A stretch of 64,000 bases of DNA, taken from contig NZ_LQBO01000001.1 of the NCBI RefSeq assembly GCF_001507555.1, positions 1,612,001-1,676,000 on the forward strand, read 5' to 3'. Positions 34,305 through 42,869 of the stretch are shown piece by piece. Within the stretch, counting starts at the first letter, position 1; each line of letters starts with the position of its first letter. The notes under the pieces were generated by a model. The model was not told where the DNA came from and ran no database searches. It was given only the letters and a program-made list of their open reading frames with translations. The DNA is from Thiomicrospira sp. XS5 (lineage in GTDB: Bacteria > Pseudomonadota > Gammaproteobacteria > Thiomicrospirales > Thiomicrospiraceae). The position numbers and the translations under genes were made by a program.

Positions 34305-35885
34305 TTAACCGACGGTAACGCGGTTACGCCCCTTTTCTTTGGAACGGTACAACAAACCATCCCCGCGGTGCATCAGGCTTTCTGCCGTGTCTTTGGGTTT
34401 TAATTCCGTGACTCCAAAGCTGGAGGTGACCTTCAAGCCTTGAATATCCAAGTTTTCCAGCGTTTTACGCAGGCGCTCCGCCACTTTTTCAGCATCTTCT
34501 AAATAGGTTTCTGTCAGGAGGATGACAAATTCTTCACCGCCCCAGCGAGCGAAAACATCCTTGCTGGTGAGGCCGTCTTCCACAGTCCGGGCAATGGTGG
34601 TTAGCACTTTGTCGCCCATCAGGTGGCCATGATTGTCGTTAATTTGTTTGAAATGGTCAATATCGAAGAACACCAGACTCAGCGGTTTTTGTTTGGATTG
34701 ACTGCGTTTCATCTGCTCATTTAAAGCGCGCTTAAAGACATTACGATTTGGCAGTTTGGTCAAGCTGTCGGTGCGTGCCATTTTGTGCAACAAGCGTTTT
34801 TGGCGAATTTGGTTGCGCAGGTAGAAGAACGTCAACAAGCTGATAATGAACAGCAAGCTTTCGTTTACCACATTGATTTTCATAAAGTTTTCGGTCACGA
34901 TGCGCAAACCGGGTTCATTAATGTAATTGACGATGTAACCGACGGCTTGGTCTTCGGTATTTTTCAGCGGGAAAAAACTGACCAAATAATAGGTTTGGTT
35001 AATATTGGTCACCAAATGACAAACATTGCATTCGTCGAGTATGCCCTCAAAATCATCGTGCAGTTTTTCGTTGATGGCGTGAATGCGCTTTTGAGAAATA
35101 CTGTTTGGACGCTTTTCGTGGTAGTGGACACTTTTGTCCACCACATAGTTTGCGGAGATTTCCGACGGCGCATAGTTACTTTGCTCGCTTTCGAACACCT
35201 TGTGTTTGATCAGATCTTTTTTCAACAGCAAATCGTGCGCTTCGTTGTGGTCGTGAGTAATGAGGTGGTAAATGGCGTCGATGGAGAAGGAAATCTCCAC
35301 GCTGCCGACCAACTCGCCTTGGTAATGCAATGGATAGACATGGCGGAAGCCGTTGAAAATGCGGCCTTCTTCAAATCCGAACACTGGTTTTTGGGTTTTG
35401 TGTACCTGGTCGATGCTGTAGCGGACGTTCGACAAGTCGTCGCCGAATAGAGCCGGGCGGTGGAAGCGCAAAAAGCTGGTGTTATCCGGGAGATGGAAAT
35501 GCAGTTGTCGAATGTATTCGGCCTTGAGTAAGCGGTACAAGGGTTCCAGTCGATCGTAAATGGCTTGCCGTGTCTCGTTACGAACCGCTTCGTCGCCATG
35601 ATACGCTTGGGCCATTAAGCGGAGAATATCGGGCTGATTGATGGCCGAGGTAAAAATAACATCGGCATTAATTCGTAACGCTTTTTGGCTGGAATTGAAG
35701 CTGTTGATTTCCTGCTGGCTGGCATAGTGAATCAGGTGTTGTTTTTGGGTGCTGTAATTGGTGTAGGTAATCCAGATGCTACCGATGCTGAGCAGAACAA
35801 ATACCGCAATGGAAACGAGGAGCGCCAATCGCTTTGGAGGGAGATTTTTCCAGCGTCGGAAAGTTCTTTTGGCAGGTGTCGACAT
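34305..35885 (-). CDS. Membrane GGDEF diguanylate cyclase with a CXXCH motif in its sensor domain
   Basis: A 526-aa protein: TM1 (about 18-40), a long periplasmic sensor (about 41-335), TM2 (about 340-356) and a C-terminal GGDEF domain with active-site GGEEF at 449-453. The inhibitory RXXD site is absent at the usual place. The sensor contains Cys286-Asn-Val-Cys289-His290, a c-type haem attachment motif. A haem-linked sensor for redox or gas signals is a reasonable inference; a chance motif or disulfide pair is the alternative. It would make c-di-GMP from GTP. Confidence 0.88.
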   Translation of the reverse strand: MSTPAKRTFRRWKNLPPKRLALLVSIAVFVLLSIGSIWITYTNYSTQKQHLIHYASQQEINSFNSSQKALRINADVIFTSAINQPDILRLMAQAYHGDEAVRNETRQAIYDRLEPLYRLLKAEYIRQLHFHLPDNTSFLRFHRPALFGDDLSNVRYSIDQVHKTQKPVFGFEEGRIFNGFRHVYPLHYQGELVGSVEISFSIDAIYHLITHDHNEAHDLLLKKDLIKHKVFESEQSNYAPSEISANYVVDKSVHYHEKRPNSISQKRIHAINEKLHDDFEGILDECNVCHLVTNINQTYYLVSFFPLKNTEDQAVGYIVNYINEPGLRIVTENFMKINVVNESLLFIISLLTFFYLRNQIRQKRLLHKMARTDSLTKLPNRNVFKRALNEQMKRSQSKQKPLSLVFFDIDHFKQINDNHGHLMGDKVLTTIARTVEDGLTSKDVFARWGGEEFVILLTETYLEDAEKVAERLRKTLENLDIQGLKVTSSFGVTELKPKDTAESLMHRGDGLLYRSKEKGRNRVTVG

Positions 35886-36016
35886 GGTAATAAAATAATT
35901 GAATGCAGTTGGCCTAAATATTCATTATACCATTTCTGTTAAATAACACTAAAAGCCGTGGGTTTTTGTGTTGCCAAAATGGCCAGGCCAGGCGAATAAC
36001 GGTTTCGTTAAAACGC

Positions 36017-36026
36017 CTAGGCCTGG
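36017..36026. repeat. One-mismatch palindrome (CTAGGCCTGG) after the S49 protease gene
   Basis: Nine of ten bases match, 20 bases past the S49 stop. A second decayed form (CCAGGCCAGG) lies 33 bases further left at 35983. Confidence 0.6.
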
Positions 36027-36046
36027 TGGAGAAGAGAGGTTGCGCT

Positions 36047-36985
36047 TCAGCGCAGGGTGGTGAGGTACATCGATAATTGGCTGGCGGTTTTGGCGCTGAT
36101 GTCGCCCAGCAATTGTTCCATGAAGCCTTTTTCGGTTTCGTAGTAACGGGTGTTGGTCTGTTTGATGACTTCACGTTCCACGTAACCCATGTCGCCCAAA
36201 CCGTCAATCAAGCCGTTTTCAACCGCTTCGTCACCCAGCCAGACCAAGCCGGTAAAGGTGTTTTTATTTTCTTTCAAACGCTCGCCACGGCCTTTACGGA
36301 CGGCTTCGATGAACTGTTCGTGGGTACGATCCAGAATGCGTTTCTGGAAGAACTCACGGCCTTCTTTATCCACGGGGCCGAATGGGTTTAAGAAGGTTTT
36401 ATGTTCTCCGGCATGCATGGAGCGGTTTTCCACGCCGATTTTATCCATCAGACCCGTGAAGCCGAAGCTGTCCATGCGCACACCGATGGAGCCGACCAGC
36501 GAGCCTTTGTTGGCGTAAATTTTATCGGCGGCCACGGCAATGTAATAACAGCCGGAGGCACAGGCGTCTTCCACCACCACGTACACCGGTTTTTGGTAGA
36601 GGTGTTTCAAACGGGTGATTTCATCATTAATCAGTGCCGATTGCACCGGGCTGCCGCCGGGAGAATTGGCCTGGATAATGACGGCTTCGGAGTTGGGGTT
36701 TTTAAAGGCTTTGTCCAATAATGGGTTGAGTTTTTCCGCACTGGTGTAAGTGCCCGGCATGATCGCGCCTTCCAGTTTCACAACCGCAACATGCTTGTCG
36801 TTCCCCAGCATTTCTTTTTCGGATGGAATCTGGCTGGTGAGCATGACCAGTGTAACGACAATGTAAGTAATGACCGCCAGTTTCAGCAGGTTGGTCCAGC
36901 GGCGGCTCCAGCGTTCCTGTTTGATGAATTTTTCCGCCGCTCCGGCCAATCGGTTCAAACCATCGTTTTGATTCGGATTCTCCAT
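36047..36985 (-). CDS. S49 family serine peptidase (SppA/SohB-like)
   Basis: A 312-aa membrane protease with one helix (about 33-50) and a periplasmic or cytoplasmic-face S49 domain. The nucleophile Ser144 is in DACASGCYYIA and the general-base Lys196 in GEHKTFLNPF, the Ser/Lys dyad of single-domain SppA. These enzymes degrade signal peptides and help membrane protein quality control. The start at 36985 is chosen over 37060 because of an AAGG site and the absence of conserved residues in the 25-residue extension. Confidence 0.88.
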   Translation of the reverse strand: MENPNQNDGLNRLAGAAEKFIKQERWSRRWTNLLKLAVITYIVVTLVMLTSQIPSEKEMLGNDKHVAVVKLEGAIMPGTYTSAEKLNPLLDKAFKNPNSEAVIIQANSPGGSPVQSALINDEITRLKHLYQKPVYVVVEDACASGCYYIAVAADKIYANKGSLVGSIGVRMDSFGFTGLMDKIGVENRSMHAGEHKTFLNPFGPVDKEGREFFQKRILDRTHEQFIEAVRKGRGERLKENKNTFTGLVWLGDEAVENGLIDGLGDMGYVEREVIKQTNTRYYETEKGFMEQLLGDISAKTASQLSMYLTTLR

Positions 36986-37128
36986 TGACAATACCTTATA
37001 ATGTGTCGAAATCGTTTCTCGAAAGGCACGTGTTTTGGCCGTTTCGTGCAGCGATTTCATAAATTATTTGAATATGACAGCCGACGCCAAGCCGGGCTGA
37101 TCGAACAAGAAGCCTCATTCTAACCGAA

Positions 37129-38985
37129 ATGACAAAACAAGTAGATACTCAATTCGACATTGACGCCTTTTTGAAAAACCTGACCGAACGGCCGGGCGTG
37201 TACATGATGAAAGACGCCGAGGATCAGATTATATACGTCGGGAAGGCCAAGAACCTGAAACGGCGGGTATCAAGTTATTTCAAAAAACGCCACGACGCCA
37301 TCAAGACCGAGGCGATGGTGGCGCAAGTCGCGTTGATTGAGGTGACGGTCACGGACACCGAGTCCGAAGCGCTGATTCTGGAAAATACTTTAATCAAACG
37401 CCATAAGCCGCGTTACAACATCCTGTTCCGCGACGATAAATCCTATCCGTACATTTTTGTGTCGACCGGCAAGAAATTTCCATCTTTGAGTTATCATCGC
37501 GGCGCTAAACGCCGGGTGGGGCGTTATTTCGGGCCTTTCCCGAATGCCTCGGCGGTGCATCAGACCTTGCACGCCATCCAGAAAATTTTTCCGGTGCGCC
37601 AGTGTGCGGAAAGTGTGTTCAACCACCGTTCGCGGCCGTGTCTGCAATATCAAATTAAACGCTGTTCCGGCCCCTGCGTGGACGGTTTGGTCACCAAAGA
37701 AGAATACGACGAAGACGTGGCCAACACCATTGCGTTTTTGGAAGGCAAAAGCTTTGAGGTGATCGAAAACCTGGGGCATAAAATGCAGGCGGCGTCCGAT
37801 GCGTTCGAGTTTGAAGCGGCGGCGGTCTATCGTGACAAAATCTCCGCGTTGCGTGCCATTCAAAGCCAGCATTTGATTAATCAGCCCGGCTCCAAGGATA
37901 CGGACGTGGTCGCGATGGCCGAAGAAGCCAATCAAGTGTGCGTGTCGATTATGATGTATCGCGGCGGCAACTTGTGGGGCAGTCAGAATTATTTCCCGAA
38001 AACCGGCGGGCAAGACGTGAACGCCGACGAAGTGATTACCGCCTTTATCAGTCAGCATTACAGCGACTTGCCGGTGCCGCAGTTGTTACTGGTGTCGGAA
38101 GCCTTGGAAGATAAAACCGCGTTGGAAAGCTGGATGTCGCAACGACGCCAAGAAGGGAAGGCGAGTGGTAAGGTGAAAATCCGCCAGTCGAAATCACAAA
38201 CCGAAAAAGGTCTGATGAAGCTGGCGATGACCAATGCTACGTCCGGTTTGAAGCAGCAATTGACGCAGAAAGCTTCGCAAGCCGAGCGGGTAAAAGCCTT
38301 ACAGGAAGTGTTGGCCTTGCCGGTGCCACCGAATCATATGGAGTGTTTCGACATCAGTCATACTCAAGGCAATCAAACCGTCGCCAGTTGCGTGGTGTTC
38401 AGCGAAGGCGTCCCAAACAGCAGCGCTTACCGCAAGTTCAATATCGAAGGCATTCAGCCGGGCGATGACTACGCCGCCATGCATCAGGCGCTGACACGCC
38501 GTTACAGTCGAGTGAAAAAAGAAAGCTTGCCGATGGCGGATTTAATTGTCATCGACGGCGGGAAAGGCCAGCTCAATAAAGCCATTGAGGTGTTCAAAGC
38601 TTTGGAGTTGGATAATGTATCGCTTGTATCGGTGGCCAAAGGAGAAGGGCGTAAGGCAGGCCTGGAGATTTTGTACACGCCGTTTAATGAAGAAGGCATT
38701 GACCTCGAAGCCGACGACATCGCTTTGCATTTAATCAATTACATTCGTGACGAAGCCCACCGTTTCGCCATCACCAGCCATCGCAGCCGCCGTCAAAAAG
38801 CACAAACCCATTCCCGTCTGGAAGATATCCCTGGGGTTGGCGCCAAAACGCGCCATAAATTGTTGACTCATTTTGGCGGTTTGGGGGAAGTGAAAAACGC
38901 GGCCGTGGCCGAGTTGCAAAAAGTGCCCGGCATCAGTCAGAAGATCGCCCAGACCATTTACGATTTCTTCCACGGTGAAATCTGA
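37129..38985 (+). CDS. uvrC: Excinuclease ABC subunit C
   Basis: The 618-aa nuclease that makes both cuts in UvrABC nucleotide excision repair. It has the N-terminal GIY-YIG domain (GVYMMKDAEDQIIYVGKAK), a UVR helix pair (about 205-240), the RNase H-like 5' cutting domain with FDISHTQG and VIDGGKGQ, and a C-terminal tandem helix-hairpin-helix. It is followed by pgsA as in E. coli. A weak hairpin lies between them. Confidence 0.97.
   Translation: MTKQVDTQFDIDAFLKNLTERPGVYMMKDAEDQIIYVGKAKNLKRRVSSYFKKRHDAIKTEAMVAQVALIEVTVTDTESEALILENTLIKRHKPRYNILFRDDKSYPYIFVSTGKKFPSLSYHRGAKRRVGRYFGPFPNASAVHQTLHAIQKIFPVRQCAESVFNHRSRPCLQYQIKRCSGPCVDGLVTKEEYDEDVANTIAFLEGKSFEVIENLGHKMQAASDAFEFEAAAVYRDKISALRAIQSQHLINQPGSKDTDVVAMAEEANQVCVSIMMYRGGNLWGSQNYFPKTGGQDVNADEVITAFISQHYSDLPVPQLLLVSEALEDKTALESWMSQRRQEGKASGKVKIRQSKSQTEKGLMKLAMTNATSGLKQQLTQKASQAERVKALQEVLALPVPPNHMECFDISHTQGNQTVASCVVFSEGVPNSSAYRKFNIEGIQPGDDYAAMHQALTRRYSRVKKESLPMADLIVIDGGKGQLNKAIEVFKALELDNVSLVSVAKGEGRKAGLEILYTPFNEEGIDLEADDIALHLINYIRDEAHRFAITSHRSRRQKAQTHSRLEDIPGVGAKTRHKLLTHFGGLGEVKNAAVAELQKVPGISQKIAQTIYDFFHGEI
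38656..38665. repeat. One-mismatch palindrome (GCAGGCCTGG) in uvrC
   Basis: Nine of ten bases match; encodes Ala-Gly-Leu in KAGLEI. Confidence 0.6.
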
Positions 38986-39124
38986 GCGGGAAAGCGCACG
39001 GAATTCATTCGCCCCATTTATGACACCAATCAATTTAGGGGTATGAACTTTTTACGAAACCCCACTATTTATTGCCATACTCACGCGGGTCTATGGTAAT
39101 ATTTTTTGGATTTTGACCGATAAA

Positions 39125-39146
39125 CCGTCCGTCGGGCGGCCTTTTT
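39125..39146 (+). terminator. Possible weak terminator between uvrC and pgsA
   Basis: CCGTCC and GGGCGG pair (one G-T) around GTC and a CCTTTTT run follows, 32 bases before the pgsA start. Partial read-through would keep the operon linked. Confidence 0.4.
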
Positions 39147-39177
39147 ACCAGCTGAAATAAAAAAGATTTAGAGTTTT

Positions 39178-39765
39178 ATGTCCCTGCAATCCTTACCTAT
39201 GATGATGACGTGGTCACGCGTACTGCTGATTCCCGTTTTCCTGATTTGTTACTACGCACCGATTGAGGATGCGCGTTTCTGGGCCGGGTTGGCCTTTATG
39301 ATCGCCGCCATTACCGACTGGTTCGACGGATTCCTGGCACGTAAACTTAATGTCAGCAGCAAACTGGGCGCCTTTCTCGACCCGGTGGCGGACAAGTTGA
39401 TTGTCGCTGCCGCCTTGATTGTGGTGGCCGTGGAATATCAAAACATCTGGGTGACCTTGTCGGCCATTGTGATTATGATGCGTGAAGTCAGTATTTCCGC
39501 TTTACGGGAATGGATGGCGGAAAATAATGCCCGTGAAGTGGTGGCTGTGTCCAATTTGGGTAAAGTCAAAACCGCCTCGCAATTGGCGGCCTTGACCTGG
39601 TTGCTGTATGGCGGCGAACTTTGGGGTGTGGATTGGGGCACCTTGGGCTTCCCAATGTTGTACTTCGCTGCGATTCTGACGATTATTACCTGGTATCAAT
39701 ACGGCCGTGCCGCCTTGCCGGTGATTTTGGACACATCATCCGAGGACGCAAAAGGTTCACACTAA
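39178..39765 (+). CDS. pgsA: CDP-diacylglycerol-glycerol-3-phosphate 3-phosphatidyltransferase
   Basis: A 195-aa inner-membrane enzyme making phosphatidylglycerophosphate. The CDP-alcohol phosphotransferase motif is complete: Asp47, Asp50-Gly51, Ala54-Arg55, Gly64, Asp68 and Asp72. About five or six helices follow the usual plan. The order uvrC-pgsA-tRNA(Gly,Cys,Leu) is the same as in E. coli. Confidence 0.97.
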   Translation: MSLQSLPMMMTWSRVLLIPVFLICYYAPIEDARFWAGLAFMIAAITDWFDGFLARKLNVSSKLGAFLDPVADKLIVAAALIVVAVEYQNIWVTLSAIVIMMREVSISALREWMAENNAREVVAVSNLGKVKTASQLAALTWLLYGGELWGVDWGTLGFPMLYFAAILTIITWYQYGRAALPVILDTSSEDAKGSH

Positions 39766-39787
39766 TCAATAACTTGCGTTTTGATTT

Positions 39788-39838
39788 TGAAAACCCGAAT
39801 ACTGGACGGTTCATTTTCCGTCACAGATTCGGGTTTTT
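39788..39838 (+). terminator. Terminator after pgsA
   Basis: AAACCCGAAT pairs with ATTCGGGTTT over a long loop that contains a smaller GACGG/CCGTC hairpin, then a T-tract; 22 bases after the stop. Confidence 0.8.
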
Positions 39839-39851
39839 TCGTTAAAAAAGC

Positions 39852-39879
39852 TTGTAATTTTTCCGTCTCGCCCTATAAT
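39852..39879 (+). promoter_or_regulatory. Promoter of the Gly-Cys-Leu tRNA operon
   Basis: TTGTAA at 39852-39857 and a perfect TATAAT at 39874-39879, 16-base spacer, 17 bases before the tRNA-Gly. Confidence 0.7.
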
Positions 39880-39896
39880 ACGCCTTCATTACGAAT

Positions 39897-39971
39897 GCGG
39901 GAATAGCTCAGCGGTAGAGCACAACCTTGCCAAGGTTGGGGTCGCGAGTTCGATCCTCGTTTCCCGCTCCA
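39897..39971 (+). tRNA. tRNA-Gly (GCC)
   Basis: Cloverleaf with acceptor GCGGGAA/TTCCCGC, anticodon stem CAACC/GGTTG holding loop TTGCCAA (anticodon GCC), T arm GTTCGATCC, and an encoded CCA. Confidence 0.96.
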
Positions 39972-39974
39972 AAT

Positions 39975-40048
39975 GGCGGAATGGCAGAGTGGCTATGCAG
40001 CGGATTGCAAATCCGTGGACCTCGGTTCGACTCCGGGTTCCGCCTCCA
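39975..40048 (+). tRNA. tRNA-Cys (GCA)
   Basis: Acceptor GGCGGAA/TTCCGCC, anticodon stem GGATT-GCA-AATCC region giving anticodon GCA, T arm GTTCGACTC, encoded CCA. Starts 3 bases after tRNA-Gly. Confidence 0.95.
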
Positions 40049-40086
40049 TTTTTCGGTTCTTCGTAATCCTCATTATTTTCTTGCCC

Positions 40087-40173
40087 GCCCAGGTGGCGAA
40101 ATTGGTAGACGCAAGGGACTTAAAATCCCTCGGTGGCAACACCGTGCCGGTTCGATTCCGGCCCTGGGCACCA
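40087..40173 (+). tRNA. tRNA-Leu (TAA)
   Basis: A class II tRNA with long variable arm (CGGTGGCAACACCG). Acceptor GCCCAGG/CCTGGGC, anticodon stem GGGA/TCCC with anticodon TAA, encoded CCA. Third member of the conserved Gly-Cys-Leu operon. Confidence 0.96.
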
Positions 40174-40307
40174 TTTACAAAGCTTTACTTTCCTTCGCTT
40201 TATTTTTTCAGTATTTATCCATACATTCTTCGGCATTTGCCTTTGACGGAACCCCGTGGGTCAAGTAAGATTCCCTTCTTTAATTGTTTCAGGTTCGACC
40301 TTACGCT

Positions 40308-41000
40308 ATGAGCAAAATAATCGATTTAAAAGGCTCAATCCTTTCCTTAACCGTTCTAAATCTTTTTTCCGATCAAATTGATGAAACCAAGCAAGCGATT
40401 GCGGCGAAAATCGGCCAGGCGCCGGATTTTTTTGTGGGGATTCCGATTGTATTGGAACCGCAAATTGAATTGAAAGACCCGACCTTTTTGGCGTTGTTGG
40501 TGGAGTATTTAACCCAGCAGCAGATGATTCCAATCGGGATTCGTACCGAAGACGAGAGTATTAAAGAACAGGCGGAGTATGCAGGCCTGGCGATTTTCCC
40601 GAAAGAGAAGCCGAAAGCGGCCCGCGCAAGCAAACCCAAGGCAGCGGCGGAAGAAGCCGGTTTGAAAACCGCGATGATGGTGAACGGCGCGGTGCGTTCC
40701 GGCCAGCAGATTTATGCGAAGGACCGTGACTTGATTGTCATGGGGCCGATTAATCCGGGGGCGGAAGTGGTGGCGGACGGCCATGTGCACGTGTTCGGTA
40801 AGGTGATGGGCAAAGTGTTTGCCGGTTCGTCGGGCGATACGTCGGCGCGGATTTTTGCCAAACAGTTGAACCCGGAACTGGTGTGTATTGCGGGGATGTA
40901 TCAATTGTCGGAAGACATTGACGAAGCCTATAAATCCGGTTTTGTGGAGATTCGTCTTCAGGATGGGAAATTGGTGTTTAATACTGATATTCTGGCGTAA
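40308..41000 (+). CDS. minC: Septum site-determining protein MinC
   Basis: A 230-aa FtsZ inhibitor that MinD recruits to the membrane away from midcell. The N-terminal FtsZ-inhibiting domain covers about 1-100, followed by a basic Lys/Ala linker (about 103-117) and the C-terminal beta-helix (VMGPINPGAEVVADGHVHVFG) that binds MinD. The start at 40308 matches the family opening; a frame from 40284 adds 8 unlikely residues. First gene of minCDE. Confidence 0.95.
   Translation: MSKIIDLKGSILSLTVLNLFSDQIDETKQAIAAKIGQAPDFFVGIPIVLEPQIELKDPTFLALLVEYLTQQQMIPIGIRTEDESIKEQAEYAGLAIFPKEKPKAARASKPKAAAEEAGLKTAMMVNGAVRSGQQIYAKDRDLIVMGPINPGAEVVADGHVHVFGKVMGKVFAGSSGDTSARIFAKQLNPELVCIAGMYQLSEDIDEAYKSGFVEIRLQDGKLVFNTDILA
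40581..40590. repeat. One-mismatch palindrome (GCAGGCCTGG) in minC
   Basis: Nine of ten bases match; encodes Ala-Gly-Leu in YAGLAI. Confidence 0.6.
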
Positions 41001-41034
41001 TCGTGACGGTTTGCAAACTTTTGTCACGAGTAAA

Positions 41035-41063
41035 TTTACGCAACCCATCAAGTCCGTTATAAT
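41035..41063 (+). promoter_or_regulatory. Candidate promoter for minDE
   Basis: TTTACG at 41035-41040 and a perfect TATAAT at 41058-41063 with a 17-base spacer, in the 129-base gap between minC and minD. It suggests minDE can be transcribed apart from minC. Confidence 0.55.
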
Positions 41064-41129
41064 TTTGAGAATTTGTTTTTATTCGCCGGTCGTTTCGACG
41101 GGCGATTTTCATTTCAAGGAGAAGCTTAG

Positions 41130-41942
41130 GTGTCACGTGTAATCGTTGTAACCTCTGGTAAAGGTGGCGTGGGCAAAACCACGACCAGTGCGAGTATTTC
41201 AGCCGGCCTGGCGTTAAAGGGCTATAAAGTCGCGGTCATTGACTTTGATGTGGGGCTGCGTAATCTGGATTTGATTATGGGCTGCGAACGCCGCGTGGTG
41301 TACGATTTCGTTAATGTGGTGCAAGGCGAAGCTTCTTTGAAACAAGCATTGATTCGCGATAAGCGCATCAATAACCTGTACATTCTGGCGGCGTCTCAAA
41401 CCCGCGATAAGGATGCGTTGACACAGGAAGGCGTGGAAAAAGTCATTGAAGACCTGAAGGAAGACGGTTTCGATTTCATTATTTGTGACTCTCCGGCCGG
41501 TATCGAAAAAGGCGCGCAATTGGCGTTGTACTTTGCGGATGAAGCCATTGTGGTCACCAACCCGGAAGTGTCTTCCGTGCGCGACTCCGACCGTATTTTG
41601 GGCATTTTGCAAGCCAAGTCGCGTCGTGCGGAGAACGGGGATGAGGCTATTGTTGAACACTTGGTGTTGACGCGCTACAACCCGGAACGAGTGGAAACCG
41701 GCGAAATGCTGTCGGTTGAAGACGTGACGGATTTGTTGAATGTTCGTTTGTTGGGTGTGATCCCGGAGTCACAACAGGTTTTGAATGCCTCCAACTCCGG
41801 TGAACCGGTGATTCTGACCAAAGATTCCGATGCGGCGTTGGCGTATGAAGATGTGGTGGATCGCTTCTTGGGCGAAGAGAAAGAACACCGTTTCTTAACG
41901 GCTGAAAAGAAAGGCCTTTTCAAGAAAATTTTCGGGAAGTAA
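41130..41942 (+). CDS. minD: Septum site-determining protein MinD
   Basis: A 270-aa membrane-cycling ATPase that carries MinC and oscillates with MinE. Deviant Walker A is SGKGGVGKTT (Lys11, Lys16). The C-terminal amphipathic membrane-targeting helix GLFKKIFGK is present. The start codon is GTG at 41130, fixed by AAGGAG at 41117-41122. minE follows 3 bases after the stop. Confidence 0.97.
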   Translation: MSRVIVVTSGKGGVGKTTTSASISAGLALKGYKVAVIDFDVGLRNLDLIMGCERRVVYDFVNVVQGEASLKQALIRDKRINNLYILAASQTRDKDALTQEGVEKVIEDLKEDGFDFIICDSPAGIEKGAQLALYFADEAIVVTNPEVSSVRDSDRILGILQAKSRRAENGDEAIVEHLVLTRYNPERVETGEMLSVEDVTDLLNVRLLGVIPESQQVLNASNSGEPVILTKDSDAALAYEDVVDRFLGEEKEHRFLTAEKKGLFKKIFGK

Positions 41943-41945
41943 GCT

Positions 41946-42200
41946 ATGGCGTTACTAGACTATTTACTTGGACAGAAAAAGAAGAAATCGGCAAATGTCG
42001 CAAAAGACCGTTTGCAGATTTTGTTGGCGCACGAGCGCTCTGAACGTAAAGCACCGGATTATTTACCGAAAATGCGTGAAGAGATTCTGGAAGTGATTGC
42101 CAAGTACGTGAACATCGACCAGGATCAACTACAGATTTCGGTGGATGAAGCGAACGGCTTTGAAGTGCTGGAATTGAATTTGGTGTTGCCGGATAAGTAA
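41946..42200 (+). CDS. minE: Cell division topological specificity factor MinE
   Basis: An 84-aa MinD-ATPase activator. The N-terminal membrane and anti-MinCD segment includes KDRLQILLAHER at about 21-32, and the C-terminal topological specificity domain (about 40-84) includes EEILEVIAKYVNID. Length and position in minCDE are typical. Confidence 0.97.
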   Translation: MALLDYLLGQKKKKSANVAKDRLQILLAHERSERKAPDYLPKMREEILEVIAKYVNIDQDQLQISVDEANGFEVLELNLVLPDK

Positions 42201-42227
42201 GATTTACTTTTTAAAGAGTAACCTATT

Positions 42228-42263
42228 AAAAAAGCCGCTGGGATAACCCTCAGCGGCTTTTTT
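42228..42263 (+). terminator. Rho-independent terminator after minE
   Basis: AAAAAAGCCGCTG pairs with CAGCGGCTTTTTT around a 10-base loop, 27 bases after the stop. Confidence 0.92.
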
Positions 42264-42299
42264 ATTTTGGAGCCTTTGGTTTTTAAACACCCAAAACCA

Positions 42300-42309
42300 C
42301 CAGGCCTGG
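42300..42309. repeat. CCAGGCCTGG palindrome after the DUF3817 gene
   Basis: Exact copy 20 bases past the DUF3817 stop; on the minus strand it is flanked by AAAATCA and TGGTTTT, a terminator-like arrangement. Confidence 0.9.
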
Positions 42310-42329
42310 TGATTTTGGTTACTTCCGGT

Positions 42330-42626
42330 TTAGGCTTGCGTGACCGCCTTTTTCAAACGGTAATCGGCATAGAAGGCGCCCAGCGGAATCAAGGCCGCGA
42401 CAAAGACCAAAGCGCCCAGTCCTGGTCGAATTAGCTTTTTCGCCACTGCGGACAACATGGTCAGGGTGAGAGAGATAAACAAAACGCCGTGCGTCGGCCC
42501 AAGCACTTTGACCGCGTAAGGCCAATCGAATTGGTATTTAATGGGAACGGCGACAAAGACCAGTAGTAATAACGCGATCCCGTCCAGTAGGGCCAGCCAG
42601 TAGAGCAGTTTTATGTGGGAATTCAT
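42330..42626 (-). CDS. DUF3817 family integral membrane protein
   Basis: A 98-aa protein with about three helices and the conserved GPTHGVLFISL segment near residue 43 that marks DUF3817. No function is known. A Fur-box-like sequence lies about 130 bases upstream, so iron-responsive expression is possible. Confidence 0.8.
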   Translation of the reverse strand: MNSHIKLLYWLALLDGIALLLLVFVAVPIKYQFDWPYAVKVLGPTHGVLFISLTLTMLSAVAKKLIRPGLGALVFVAALIPLGAFYADYRLKKAVTQA

Positions 42627-42756
42627 GTGTTTTTTCCTCTTAAAATTCGGTACGAATTAGTGTGCCGATATTGTTTACTATTTTGGTAAGGCGTTTTGTA
42701 TTTCTCAACGCGCTTAATTTATTTTAAATATAGGCTTTATTTATACGGCTATAAAT

Positions 42757-42775
42757 GTAAATGACAATCGTTATG
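42757..42775. promoter_or_regulatory. Fur-box-like site upstream of the DUF3817 gene
   Basis: The core ATGACAATCGTTAT matches 12 of 14 central positions of the 19-bp Fur consensus (ATGATAATCATTAT). It lies in the AT-rich region 5' of the leftward DUF3817 gene. Confidence 0.45.
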
Positions 42776-42869
42776 ATGTCATATTTAAGTTTGATTAAGG
42801 CTTGAGAAAAGCTTGAAAGCCGTCTGCTGCGAGCGGAGCCGGCGGCCTGCGCCGGTTTTGAAAAACGAC

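Noticed and set aside
35983-35992. CCAGGCCAGG as a palindrome copy
   Set aside because: It has lost the dyad symmetry and could be a decayed copy or chance.
39927-40311. Open frames across the Gly-Cys-Leu tRNA genes
   Set aside because: They translate the tRNA sequences; the cloverleaf structures explain the region.
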